A DNA stretch of 38,008 nucleotides, taken from assembly GCA_021790655.1 (NCBI GenBank), contig JAJYGR010000250.1:1-38008 (forward strand). The letters are read 5' to 3'. The notes beneath the pieces were generated by a model. The model did no database searches, was not told where the DNA came from, and was given only the letters and a program-made list of their open reading frames with translations. Positions 27,049-36,689 of the stretch are shown piece after piece. The translations under genes and the position numbers were made by a program. Position 1 is the first letter of the stretch. Every line of letters begins with the position of its first letter. Source of the DNA: Acidobacteriota bacterium (lineage in GTDB: Bacteria; Acidobacteriota; Terriglobia; Terriglobales; Acidobacteriaceae).

Positions 27049-28590
27049 CTAATCCGTCGGATTGCGCGGAAATTTCTGGTAGGGCAGGCGAACGTTGCGG
27101 ATGAATATCTGATCGGCGCGGATGGCGAGCGGCGCGTAAAAGCCGACAGCGCCTCCCGCTGCGGCATAGTCGTCTTGATCGACGCCATCGCCAGAGACGC
27201 CAAGGCCACCCACCAGCTTTCCATTCAAATAAAGCGGCAGCGATCCCGGAAAGAAGACAACTCCGTTCTGGTTCGCCGAAACGGGTTGCGAGCCCTGAGT
27301 GCAAGGGTTGGCCAGATCGTTCAGAAAGAGTGGGAAGAACGGACCGGGCTGGGTGCCGTTGATGCCCTCTGGATAAAGGGGCTGCGCCCCGAAGCCCACG
27401 GTCCGATTGGTGACGGCTGTTCCCGCAGGAACACCCGGCAGATCGTTACCGGGATTGCCACTGAAATAGACGACATTGCGCGACTTGGCCACGGCAACAT
27501 CCACGCTGAACACGGTCGCATCCGGCATCCGGTAGAGCGCCAGCAAGCTCCCATCCAAGTCGGCCACCGCGATGACAAAGCGTGCGCGCACACCCACTGG
27601 CAGGCGAATCGCGGCGCGAGTCAAGTTTCCTGTGGCAACGGTATTTTGGACGATCTGCCGCACTTGCGCGAGGGTAAGGCCGCCAGGCTGACCGGCATGT
27701 TCCGCAATCAGATCGCCCTCAGGCGCTGGACCGCTGCCAGCCGTTGGCCCGAAGCTATAGCCGCCGTCGGCGGCGCCCGCGCTCACACCCGGGGGGAGCG
27801 TTGTTTGATTTACAAACGGCAGCGCGACGCCACCCACCACCACAACTCCGGGATATGGGACCACCGGCGCGAATCCGTTGTCCAGCGTGCCCGCCACCGC
27901 TGCATATTCCGTGACCGCGCCGCTATTGGCCAGCGTTGGAGCGGCTGCAACCCCAATGCCTCCGGCGAGCCGTCCATTTTTGAAAATAGGCACGCCCCCC
28001 GGATCGACAGCATTTGGGTTGGAGTCGAACACGTCCGCCTTGCCAGTCTGGATTCCAAGCCCTGGGGCCGCCGAGTGCAGCAGTTGCGGAACGGGCAGAC
28101 TCTGCCCAGGAAGATACGTCGTGTTGAAGCCACAGCCGCGGTTGGTGTTTTCAATTCCGTACAGCGGCGCGGACTCCGAATTGGCCACTCCAGGCGGAAA
28201 ATGAATCCCACTCAAATAGCGGACCGTGCGGCTGCCGATCGGTGCCTGGTCATTGCTGAAGTAGGCGGCGGTCCGGGCCAACGCAGCCGCCACCTCATCC
28301 GCTGGCTGCGCGGTGTCAAAGTTGGCGGTCGCCGTCGCCGGAGCGTTGGCCTTCTGGTAGACGGCCAATATCTGCCCGCGGCGGTCGCTGATCGCGATGA
28401 CGAGCGGGACATTTACCGATGATGCGGCGGCTTTCACGATAGAATCCACGTCGGCCTGCGTCAAAACATTGTCGGCTGTGTTTGGAGTGACGACTGGGAT
28501 CGCGGCCGGGCTGACTCCCCCGCCGCAGGAAGAAAGAAAAATCAAAGCGGACATGATTGCACACGCTGCAATCGAACGCAGGCGCGACAT
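27049..28590 (-). CDS. Lipoprotein with two GlcG/HbpS-like (heme-binding/DUF336) domains
   Basis: Start likely 28590 (MSRLRSIAACAIMSALIFLSSCGGG, lipobox). Two units: LTQADVDSIVKAAASSVNVPLVIAISDRRGQILAVYQK and LTLAQVRQIVQNTV...RFVIAVADLDGSLLALYRMPDATVFSVDVAVAKSRN. Confidence 0.75.
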   Translation of the reverse strand: MSRLRSIAACAIMSALIFLSSCGGGVSPAAIPVVTPNTADNVLTQADVDSIVKAAASSVNVPLVIAISDRRGQILAVYQKANAPATATANFDTAQPADEVAAALARTAAYFSNDQAPIGSRTVRYLSGIHFPPGVANSESAPLYGIENTNRGCGFNTTYLPGQSLPVPQLLHSAAPGLGIQTGKADVFDSNPNAVDPGGVPIFKNGRLAGGIGVAAAPTLANSGAVTEYAAVAGTLDNGFAPVVPYPGVVVVGGVALPFVNQTTLPPGVSAGAADGGYSFGPTAGSGPAPEGDLIAEHAGQPGGLTLAQVRQIVQNTVATGNLTRAAIRLPVGVRARFVIAVADLDGSLLALYRMPDATVFSVDVAVAKSRNVVYFSGNPGNDLPGVPAGTAVTNRTVGFGAQPLYPEGINGTQPGPFFPLFLNDLANPCTQGSQPVSANQNGVVFFPGSLPLYLNGKLVGGLGVSGDGVDQDDYAAAGGAVGFYAPLAIRADQIFIRNVRLPYQKFPRNPTD

Positions 28591-28930
28591 GCCCGCGCGC
28601 GAAGGAACGGCATGCTCGCGAATTTCCCGGTCCCTTGCTGGTTCCATATCGAAATGCATCAGAATTGAGCAGCCAGCAGGGTAACACAAATCCGCGCGGA
28701 ATTGGCGCGTGGCTTGTGATATCGTGGACAATCGTGCATGGAATGTTGCATCCGTATCATATATATATATGGACTTGATCGCGAAGGGTCCCACCGATCA
28801 GTCGCTTCGGGTAACTCGCTTCGCTATTTTATAAGCAAATTTCGACCACTCAGCCCGGGCAGCAGCGGATTCTTCGCCATCGCGCTGACGGACTGTGACA
28901 AAACTTTCATGCATCTTGGACGAGGTTGCG

Positions 28931-29836
28931 ATGGGTGAAGTCTCAGGTCGGCACCTTCCCCAAGAAAAGGTGTCCGACAGGGAAAGACCGAAGAGCACGG
29001 AGATCGAACTGCGCTTCTGGGGCGCTCGTGGATCGATCCCCACGCCTGTGCCGGAAAACCTGGGGTACGGCGGCAATACAGCTTGCCTGGAGGTCAGACT
29101 GCCGGAGGGCGAGTCCTTCATCTTCGACGGGGGCACCGGACTGCGCGAACTCGGCATCGAGATAGCGAGCGCGCACTCCGCCAGCCCTGCGGGTGCTCCC
29201 CATACGCTTCATCTCTTCCTCACCCACTTTCACTGGGACCATGTACAGGGCATCCCCTTTTTCGCTCCCCTCTATACCGCGGGCAACGAAGTCAAGTTTT
29301 ATTCCAGTCATCCCGCGGAGCGTCTTCGCAACATCCTCAGCGGGCAGATGGCAACTCCCTACTTTCCTGTCCAATTCGAGTTCCTGGCTGCAAAGATGAG
29401 CTTTGGCCATGTGGGCCGCGCGCCCGTACACTTCGGCGATCTGCGGGTTTCCACGTTTCCGATGAATCATCCTCAGGGAGCGTCCGGCTATCGGATCGAA
29501 TTCCGCGACTCCGTGCTCATCTATGCCAGCGATCTGGAGCACGGCAAGCCCGAATTCGACGCAATTTTGCGTGAGGCGGCGCATGGGGCTGACATGCTGG
29601 TCTATGATGCCCAGTTCACTCCCGAGGAGTATCCTAGCCGCGTCGGCTGGGGACACAGCACATGGCTTGAGGCCACGCGCGTCGCGAAGGACGCGGGAGT
29701 TAAAAAGCTCATCCTGTTCCACCACGACCCGGGACACGACGACGCTTTCCTCAGCGACATTGTGCAGCAAGCGCGCAAACACTTCCCTGCAACCCAGGCC
29801 GCCCGCGAGGGACTGTGCCTTCGGGTAGGCGGCTGA
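28931..29836 (+). CDS. MBL-fold metallo-hydrolase
   Basis: LRFWGARGSIPTPVPENLGYGGNTACLEV, LTHFHWDHVQGIPFF, FPMNHPQGASGYRIE, YASDLEHG, VYDAQFTPEEY, GWGHSTW, LFHHDPGHDD. Confidence 0.9.
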   Translation: MGEVSGRHLPQEKVSDRERPKSTEIELRFWGARGSIPTPVPENLGYGGNTACLEVRLPEGESFIFDGGTGLRELGIEIASAHSASPAGAPHTLHLFLTHFHWDHVQGIPFFAPLYTAGNEVKFYSSHPAERLRNILSGQMATPYFPVQFEFLAAKMSFGHVGRAPVHFGDLRVSTFPMNHPQGASGYRIEFRDSVLIYASDLEHGKPEFDAILREAAHGADMLVYDAQFTPEEYPSRVGWGHSTWLEATRVAKDAGVKKLILFHHDPGHDDAFLSDIVQQARKHFPATQAAREGLCLRVGG

Positions 29837-29866
29837 AGCAATTCTCGCCGCCATAAAACGAGACGA

Positions 29867-30784
29867 ACGCCGCTGAAGCAGTTTGCCGCGCAGTTGTGGA
29901 AGGAAGACGAGATCGCCGTGGAAGCGACGGGCAACACGCGGTTGTTTTACGACGCGGTGGTCGAACGCGTTAAGCGGGTTGTGGTCGTGAACCCGAGCCA
30001 GTTCAAAGTGATCAGCCTGTCGGTGAAGAAGACCGACCGCAACGACGCCGAATTGTTGGCGCTGTACCTGGAGAAAGGACTGCTTCCGGAGGTGCGGATG
30101 AAAGAACGCAAGCAAAGAGATCTGAGTCGTCTGGCGCAGACGCGCGACCTGCTGGTCAAACAGCGGTCGGCGCTGAAGGCCAAGATCAACAACCTGCTTT
30201 CCGCCGAGGGAATCAACCTGAAACGCGAGTCGCTGTCCAGCAACAAAGCGTTGGAGCGAGTGCTCACTCTTCCCTTGTCTCCACTGATGCGGGCCGAGCT
30301 CCACGTGCTGGTGGCGCAGATCCGCAGCCTGAACGGCAGCATCGCCGAACTGGAAGAGATGATCGAAGAGGAAGGACCCAAGCTGGCCAGCCATGAAAAC
30401 CTGATGAGCATTAAGGGCATCGGGCCGGTCAGCGCCGCTGTTCTGCTCAGCGTTATTGGCGATATCCGGGACTTCTCCGACCCCGGCAAACTGGCCGCCT
30501 ATCTGGGCCTGGTGCCCAGAATCCAAAACTCCAACGAAACGGAAAGGTCCGGGCGCATCACCAAGCAAGGCAACAAACTGGCGCGAACGGCGCTGGTGCA
30601 ATGCGCGCTCATCGCCAAACGCTACAGTTCGTACCTGCAGCAGTTCTATCAACGCATCCAGCGCCGCCGCGGCGGAGGAAAGGCCAACATAGCACTGGCG
30701 CGCAAATTCATGGGAGTCATCTACCACACCCTCAAAAATAACTGGGTGTTCGAGGACTTCCCCAACTTCGTCCTGGCCTCCTGA
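29867..30784 (+). pseudogene. IS110-family transposase, 5'-truncated
   Basis: Coding homology begins near TPLKQFAAQLWKEDEIAVEATGNTRLFYDAV, then NPSQFKVISLSVKKTDRNDAELLAL...IKGIGPVSAAVLLSVIGDIRDFSDPGKLAAYLGLVPRIQNSNETERSGRITKQGNKLAR. The expected N-terminal G(I/M)DVxK segment is absent; in-frame stop at 29834-29836. Confidence 0.85.
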
Positions 30785-30823
30785 AAACAGGCCACAACCT
30801 AACAATGAGTAGACAACTATTCA
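29867..30823 (+). mobile_element. Remnant of an IS110-family insertion sequence (left end missing)
   Basis: Truncated transposase followed by ~40 nt before the MFS-like coding stub resumes; exact ends not determined. Confidence 0.6.
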
Positions 30824-30970
30824 TGGGAGAAGGCAGGTCTTGCAGGCGCGGGCTTCATTTTTGCGGTAGGGATACTGGTGGATCGATTTTCCTACAGACC
30901 GGCATTTCTGGCCGCTGGGCTGCTGTCCCTCCTTGCCACAGCTTTCTTATTTCTGCTGATTCGCCCTGCT
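30824..30970 (+). pseudogene. C-terminal remnant of an MFS transporter
   Basis: Frame from 30824 reads WEKAGLAGAGFIFAVGILVDRFSYRPAFLAAGLLSLLATAFLFLLIRPA, typical of the last two TM helices of an MFS transporter; no N-terminal part present. Confidence 0.65.
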
Positions 30971-31296
30971 ACACAAATCCAACTTCTACCACCTACCACC
31001 TTGATCGGCCAATCGATTTGCAGGCTTTCCTTCAAAGGAACGTTGCCCTGGAAAGTGAGACCTCGTCTTCAAAACGTTAACAGGATGGAGTTGAGTCGGT
31101 ATTGGAAAATTCAAGAAGAAGCGTAAACTCGTCACAGATGAGGGATGATGTCAAGTAGTTGTATCGCGCGATATGGCTCAAGGCGTCATTGGCGTTTTCA
31201 AAGATAAAGATATTGAAGCGCTGATTTGAACGAAAGCAACCTCCCTCTATAACGGAACCGGATGTTGAGCATACCCCTTTTAGGAGACAAAATTCA

Positions 31297-32136
31297 ATGA
31301 GTGCGTTACGGAACATTGCCAATAGCGCTAAAGCCTCTTTGCAAGGGTCACCGGAGGATTCAGACAGCGATCCAATGCTGATAGAGGAACGGCGACAGCA
31401 TATCTTGTCCGTCGCGCACAGCGAGGGCCGTGTTCGCGTTCGAGCTCTTTCCAAATCTTTAGGTATTTCTCAAATTACGATTCGTAAGGACCTGGATTAT
31501 CTCCAGATGAAAGGGCTTCTGCAGCGAAGCCACGGCGGGGCGCTGCCGATACAGCCCGGCGCTTTATTCGATCCTCCACTACAGGAAAAAGAAAAGAGCC
31601 ACCACTCTGAAAAGGACCGCATAGGCCAAGCCGCCGCCAATATGGTGCAGGAAGGTCAGTGCGTGATGCTCGACTCAGGTACGACCACCACAGCAGTCGC
31701 AAATGCATTGAAGAGGTTTTCACAGTTGACCGTGATTACAAATGCTGTGAACATTGCCGCCGAATTAACCGGGACCGACTTTGAAGTAATTCTCACCGGC
31801 GGCACCTTGCGGAAGAATTCTTTTTCCCTGGTGGGTCCACTTGCCGAAGATATGCTGGCAGAGATTCACGCGGACATCTTATTTCTCGGCGTGGATGGCT
31901 TCGACATGGAGATAGGATTGACAACTCCCAATCTTCTGGAGTCGCGCGTAAACCGCGCTATGGTGAACGCAGCTACAAAGGTAGTGGCCGTTTGCGACTC
32001 AACAAAATTCAATCGCCGCAGTCTTTCTCGTATCGTCCCGCCCTCGGCAATTCATCATGTGATTACAGATATAGACCTTCCGAAATCAGTCAACGAAGCA
32101 CTCTGCAATCTCAATGTTGAATTGACACTCGTCTAG
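31297..32136 (+). CDS. DeoR/GlpR-family transcriptional regulator
   Basis: 279 aa; RRQHILSVAHSEGRVRVRALSKSLGISQITIRKDLDYLQMKGLLQRSHGGA HTH, then DeoR sensor domain (LDSGTTTTAVANAL, VILTGGTLRKNSFSLVGPLAE, DILFLGVDGFD). SD-like taggag upstream. Confidence 0.95.
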   Translation: MSALRNIANSAKASLQGSPEDSDSDPMLIEERRQHILSVAHSEGRVRVRALSKSLGISQITIRKDLDYLQMKGLLQRSHGGALPIQPGALFDPPLQEKEKSHHSEKDRIGQAAANMVQEGQCVMLDSGTTTTAVANALKRFSQLTVITNAVNIAAELTGTDFEVILTGGTLRKNSFSLVGPLAEDMLAEIHADILFLGVDGFDMEIGLTTPNLLESRVNRAMVNAATKVVAVCDSTKFNRRSLSRIVPPSAIHHVITDIDLPKSVNEALCNLNVELTLV

Positions 32137-35100
32137 GCCACTGGCTGGAAACCATTCATCGCATTCAGGGCCACACGGACCTGCCAAAAGCTCGGATCCA
32201 TTTGCAGCGCATGTTGAAAATCGCTACGGGCCCGGTTCGCGTGCCGGGTGTAGTATTCTGCCATGCCAGCCACAAAATATGCTTCCGGCTTAGCTTCCAG
32301 ACCTGTAGCGGAAGAAATGCATCGCTCCAGTATCTGCTGTGCGATCGCCGATTGTCCTAGCTTTTGAAAAGCCAAGGCTGAAAAAACCGCAGAGAGGTTG
32401 GTCCGGTTCCTGGCCTGCTCCGCTGCTTTTTGCCAGGCAGCCTGGGCCTCTGAAGTCTTGCCCTCCGTCTGCAATGCCTTCCCTAGCCAATAGAGTTGTT
32501 CTGCGTATACGGGATTGGAAGGTTCTCCGGTGCCCAAGGTCTCCGGATATTGCATTGCTTTTCGAAAGGCCTGTTCCGCATCCTGGGGGCTATGATTCTC
32601 CAGCGCTTTTTCACCCATCTCTATGTTGGCCTGGACAAACATATTGTGCACCACAACGCCGCCCTCCCACGGCCTGAAGGTATGATCGTTAAGCAGTTCC
32701 AGCGCGCGTCTTGGGTCTCCCTGTTCAATTAAAAATAGCGCGTCGCGGGCACGTACGCTGTCTTGCGCCAGTATTCCCGGAGGAGCATTCTGGAAAAGGG
32801 CCGCCCTGGCAGAGGAGTTTCCCGCCTGCTCGTAAATCCCATCGAGATCCACATAAAGCCGGTAATCATTTGCGTTTAGTTGGATTGCGCGCTGATAAAA
32901 ACTGGCTGCGCTGGCAAGGTCGTCCTTTACACGCCACTTGTAGACCCCAAGGTTCCGCAGCAGTACGGAACTTTTCATGCCTTGATTCAAAGCCCGTGTC
33001 CAAAGGTCCGCCGCCGCGTCGTAGCGCTGGTGGGCGAACAAAAAATTGCCCAACGCATATTCGGCATGCACATCCGAAGGATGATCCTGAACGGCCTCCT
33101 TCAGCACGGCGACATCTGCAATTCGATTGGGGAAGAAGTCCGCGGCTTGCATGGAACTCGCTTTATCCGCGTCCTGCTGCGCCTGCTTCAGGCGTCCTTC
33201 CTGGCGGGCGTTCGAAGCCAAATAGTACTCAATCATGGGAGATAGATTTGCTGACGAGAGGCTGGCCTGCGCCGCATGAAGCACAGCGTCTGAAGATTGC
33301 CATGCGCCGAGATCGTGATACCAGGAGGCGACGGCAAGATAGTTCTGCGGATCGGAGCTGAATATCCTGGTCCACGTTTCGCTGGCCGATTTCTTCGGAT
33401 CTGACGCAGCGATCGCATCCACCTGCGATCGCTCGGCAAGAGCATACGGCAACAGTGGCATTTTTTGAACCGCTTCCGAGGAGGCCAGGACTGCTTTCTG
33501 AAGATTTCCGGCCAATCGCTCGGCAGCCGCTAAATCCGCCAGGGCAAATGCATCCTGCGGATTGTAACTGACGGCTCGTTGCAGCAGGGCTGCGGCTTTC
33601 TCATATTGCCCCTGGCGTATTTCGATCTCGCCTAGTTCTACAAATGCGGAGGCGGGCGGACCGCCGTAATGGATGGAAGCCCAAAACGAGTTTTTCGCCA
33701 ACGACAGACGCCCCTGTGCCCGATACACTACTCCCGCCGCATATCTGGCGGAGGGATTTTCATTGTTGCGCTGGAAGGCGCGAGCAAGAAGGGACGCGGC
33801 TTTTTGAAAATTCGTCGCGCGATATTGATACCAGGCTTCACTCTGCAAAGCGGGGACATAACCGGGATCGCGTTGCAGGACTTCGTCGTAGACCTTCAAC
33901 GCCCTTTGCATGTCTCCGCTTTTTTGCAAAAATATACCGCGGCGATAGAGCGCTTCGACAGGCGTGTGAGGGCTGTCTGGAATGGGTGCTTCCAAAGCAG
34001 TGCCGACGGAGTCAGCCAGGTCAGGATTGCCATCGATCGGTCCGGATGCGCGCCATTGCAGAAGCACCTTACCCTGTGCGGATTGGATTTCTACATTCAG
34101 GTCTCTTTTTGCATTCGCAATACTACTCTGAAGCGGAATGGTGTAAATGACCGGTTGCAAGGGCGCCAGATGGACACCACGAAATTCTCGCAACAGCGTA
34201 GACCCCTGTTGAATGCGAACGGATGCATTCGGTATGTCAGCCACGGGACTCACAATCAACTTGATTGCAGGGCTTCCCTGCCCGTTGCCGGGATAAATGA
34301 CATTCACTGCCATCTGACTTGTCGCCTCCACAAATCCCCCGTCCAGGCCGCAAACCGGGTACCAGTACTCAGTCCACTTCTCCACTCTCCGCGGATTCAT
34401 GAACTCGCGGTATCCCTGGGTATAAAAGCGCCCGCTTTGAATCTCGTTATATGGACCGTCATCATCGCTGAGGATGTGGTCCCATATCTTTCCGCTGGGC
34501 GCTGTGCCCCAGCTCCAGATCTTTTTTCCAGGGTCCTGGCGAAAGTCCGCCACATGCACGACCCCATAGTTGGAGCGATGATAGTAGACGCCGAAGAAAT
34601 TGCGATGGGAAGCGCGAGCGAAAATTGCCATGGCAGCCGGATTGTTCCTGTACCAACTCCGGTCCACGCCATGCCATACCGGCCAGCTCTGCACGATGGC
34701 AAAAGGATCGTCGGAGATGGTCTCACGCATGGGATAGATGTACTGCATGTCGTCTGTGGCTTTCACGGCGGTATTGGTCCAGAACAAATACAGGTGGTCC
34801 TGCGGTGTCGAGTTGAACAGGGTGACCTGCTCCTCCACACGGGCCGTTTCCGGCCGCAGGGTCAGAGCGATCTCCCAGTGCATGTTAGAAACCCAATCGA
34901 TGGCTCCCACAATGGCGGTAGAGCTGCCATCGGAATGATGCTGCAGCACGTACTCCACAGGAGAGACGGTGTCATTGGTGTGCGCATAGGGAAAACTGAA
35001 TTCCATACCCCCGGAAATCCATGCGCCACGAGCGCCAACCAGTCCATACTTAACTACGCGGTTGCGATACAGGACCTCCCGATGGTCGATCTTGTCGTAG

Positions 35101-35429
35101 ACGGAATATAGATGGCCGCCAAGATCGGGAAGGATCGTCAGCTTCAGGTATTGATTTTCGAGATAAATGGCTCTGTAAGTCTTCTGAATTTTATGGTCTG
35201 TAAGACTGTCCATCATTGTGTAGGGATAGACATTTTTCCGATTGATCAATGGGAAAGCTGGGTTCGGGTCCGCGGGCCCGAGCTCGTAGGTGGGAATTGT
35301 GATGGTCCCTTCCCATGCATCGACCGCTGCTCCTGACGCAAGCATCGGCGCAAGCAGAAAAAGAAGTGCGGTCAGCCGTATCGCCTTTCGACATCGGTTT
35401 ACTACCATATAGAGTCCCCACATTTTCAA
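32133..35429 (-). CDS. DUF5107-domain and TPR-repeat secreted protein
   Basis: 1098 aa; signal peptide; IPTYELGPADPNPAFPLINRKNVYPYTMMD...YLKLTILPDLGGHLYSVYDKIDHREVLYRN, followed by many TPR-like repeats. Start may be 35408. Confidence 0.88.
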   Translation of the reverse strand: MKMWGLYMVVNRCRKAIRLTALLFLLAPMLASGAAVDAWEGTITIPTYELGPADPNPAFPLINRKNVYPYTMMDSLTDHKIQKTYRAIYLENQYLKLTILPDLGGHLYSVYDKIDHREVLYRNRVVKYGLVGARGAWISGGMEFSFPYAHTNDTVSPVEYVLQHHSDGSSTAIVGAIDWVSNMHWEIALTLRPETARVEEQVTLFNSTPQDHLYLFWTNTAVKATDDMQYIYPMRETISDDPFAIVQSWPVWHGVDRSWYRNNPAAMAIFARASHRNFFGVYYHRSNYGVVHVADFRQDPGKKIWSWGTAPSGKIWDHILSDDDGPYNEIQSGRFYTQGYREFMNPRRVEKWTEYWYPVCGLDGGFVEATSQMAVNVIYPGNGQGSPAIKLIVSPVADIPNASVRIQQGSTLLREFRGVHLAPLQPVIYTIPLQSSIANAKRDLNVEIQSAQGKVLLQWRASGPIDGNPDLADSVGTALEAPIPDSPHTPVEALYRRGIFLQKSGDMQRALKVYDEVLQRDPGYVPALQSEAWYQYRATNFQKAASLLARAFQRNNENPSARYAAGVVYRAQGRLSLAKNSFWASIHYGGPPASAFVELGEIEIRQGQYEKAAALLQRAVSYNPQDAFALADLAAAERLAGNLQKAVLASSEAVQKMPLLPYALAERSQVDAIAASDPKKSASETWTRIFSSDPQNYLAVASWYHDLGAWQSSDAVLHAAQASLSSANLSPMIEYYLASNARQEGRLKQAQQDADKASSMQAADFFPNRIADVAVLKEAVQDHPSDVHAEYALGNFLFAHQRYDAAADLWTRALNQGMKSSVLLRNLGVYKWRVKDDLASAASFYQRAIQLNANDYRLYVDLDGIYEQAGNSSARAALFQNAPPGILAQDSVRARDALFLIEQGDPRRALELLNDHTFRPWEGGVVVHNMFVQANIEMGEKALENHSPQDAEQAFRKAMQYPETLGTGEPSNPVYAEQLYWLGKALQTEGKTSEAQAAWQKAAEQARNRTNLSAVFSALAFQKLGQSAIAQQILERCISSATGLEAKPEAYFVAGMAEYYTRHANRARSDFQHALQMDPSFWQVRVALNAMNGFQPVA

Positions 35430-35886
35430 GGATTGTCACTTAATTAAAGATCGAGACACGAATTGTCAGCGCTATTGGCCTGGATTGGAGCGGTTCGCCC
35501 GAAAGCAACGTAAGCGCTTTGGATTATTTTCGATTCTGCGATGTGTTGTACCGTTCTCCCCTCGCCTGCCCTTCTAACGATCCAAGTGGAATAGTACGAT
35601 AACAAACAGAAACATTCCAATCGCATAAAAATAATATAACGAAGCTTTTCGATGGTATATACTTTGGTGGATATTTCAACCCCCAAGTTACCCGCGGGGA
35701 CGTGTTGGGATGTGTTTAAAAAGCCGATCTTGCTTCAGCTATTTGCATCTGAACGGCATATTCACCCGTCATCTCTATTTCCCGCATTGCTCGTTGGCCC
35801 AATCTGCCTCGTCTGTTGCGCTATCCGAAAGGTGCAGGATGGCGGTATGAACGAACTTCTTAAATGCGTTGATTGATTGCTTCCAA

Positions 35887-36648
35887 ATGAAGATGAATCG
35901 TGCAGCCGTTGCCAGTGGCAAGATCTTCCGGAGAGTGTTCGTGAACAAATGGATCCCAACATTTTTAGTCTTGATTACAAGCATGCCCACTGCGCTAGCA
36001 GCCAAACCCGCAATTTTCAAGAGCACGCAGGCGACCCATGATGTCGCCCTGGAGACAGACCCCCATTCCGCGTTCTGGCGCGGGGCGTTGCCGATATACG
36101 CGGAAGTTGACAAATATGGGCGTCCCCTCCCCCGCTACCGGACGGAAGTGCTTTCCCGCTGGACGAAGAACAATCTTTATTTTTTGTTTGTCTGTCCTTA
36201 TGAAGAGCTATACCTTAAACCCTCCCCTGACGTCATGGCGAAGACCAATCTGCTTTGGAATTGGGATGTAGCGGAAGTTTTTATCGGGTCTAACTTCCAA
36301 AATATTCGGCACTATAAGGAATTTGAGTTGTCCCCACAAGGTGAGTGGCTCGATCTCAGTATCAATCTGGACCATCCGCACCACGAAGACGGATGGACCT
36401 GGAAGTCAGGATTTGCAACGGCCGCCAGGATCGATCGCAACACCAGGGTATGGTACGGGGCGATGCGTATTCCCTTCTCGGCCATCGATCGCCGGAAGCC
36501 AGCACCTGGAAATGATTTCCGCATCAACTTGTTCCGCAGCCAGGGACCACCAGCCGATCAGAAGCAGGTGGCCTGGCAGGCTCCTATGAGCGATTCGTTT
36601 CACGTTCCGGAGCATTTTGGATTACTTGAATTGGTTAAGCGCAGATAA
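35887..36648 (+). CDS. Secreted CBM9-like carbohydrate-binding protein
   Basis: Start may be 35869 or 35887; signal peptide then AFWRGALPIYAEVDK...TEVLSRWTKNNLYFLFVCPYEEL...LLWNWDVAEVFIGSNF...YKEFELSPQGEWLDLSINLD, CBM9-like. Confidence 0.78.
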   Translation: MKMNRAAVASGKIFRRVFVNKWIPTFLVLITSMPTALAAKPAIFKSTQATHDVALETDPHSAFWRGALPIYAEVDKYGRPLPRYRTEVLSRWTKNNLYFLFVCPYEELYLKPSPDVMAKTNLLWNWDVAEVFIGSNFQNIRHYKEFELSPQGEWLDLSINLDHPHHEDGWTWKSGFATAARIDRNTRVWYGAMRIPFSAIDRRKPAPGNDFRINLFRSQGPPADQKQVAWQAPMSDSFHVPEHFGLLELVKRR

Positions 36649-36689
36649 GGATTTCGAAACACTCCAGCACTCGTTTTACAGAGGGGGCC

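Noticed and set aside
27175-28422. 415-aa plus-strand ORF
   Set aside because: Antisense to the GlcG/HbpS-domain lipoprotein; shadow ORF.
28757-28770. Short AT dinucleotide run (atatatatatat)
   Set aside because: Simple repeat too short to support any functional claim.
28943-30805. 620-aa minus-strand ORF spanning the MBL gene and the transposase
   Set aside because: Antisense to two recognisable coding regions in a GC-rich sequence; no recognisable domain, so a shadow ORF.
33669-35111. 480-aa plus-strand ORF
   Set aside because: Antisense to the DUF5107/TPR protein; no domain recognised.
35652-35876. 74-aa plus-strand ORF upstream of the CBM9-like gene
   Set aside because: No clear ribosome-binding site or family resemblance; likely non-coding leader region.
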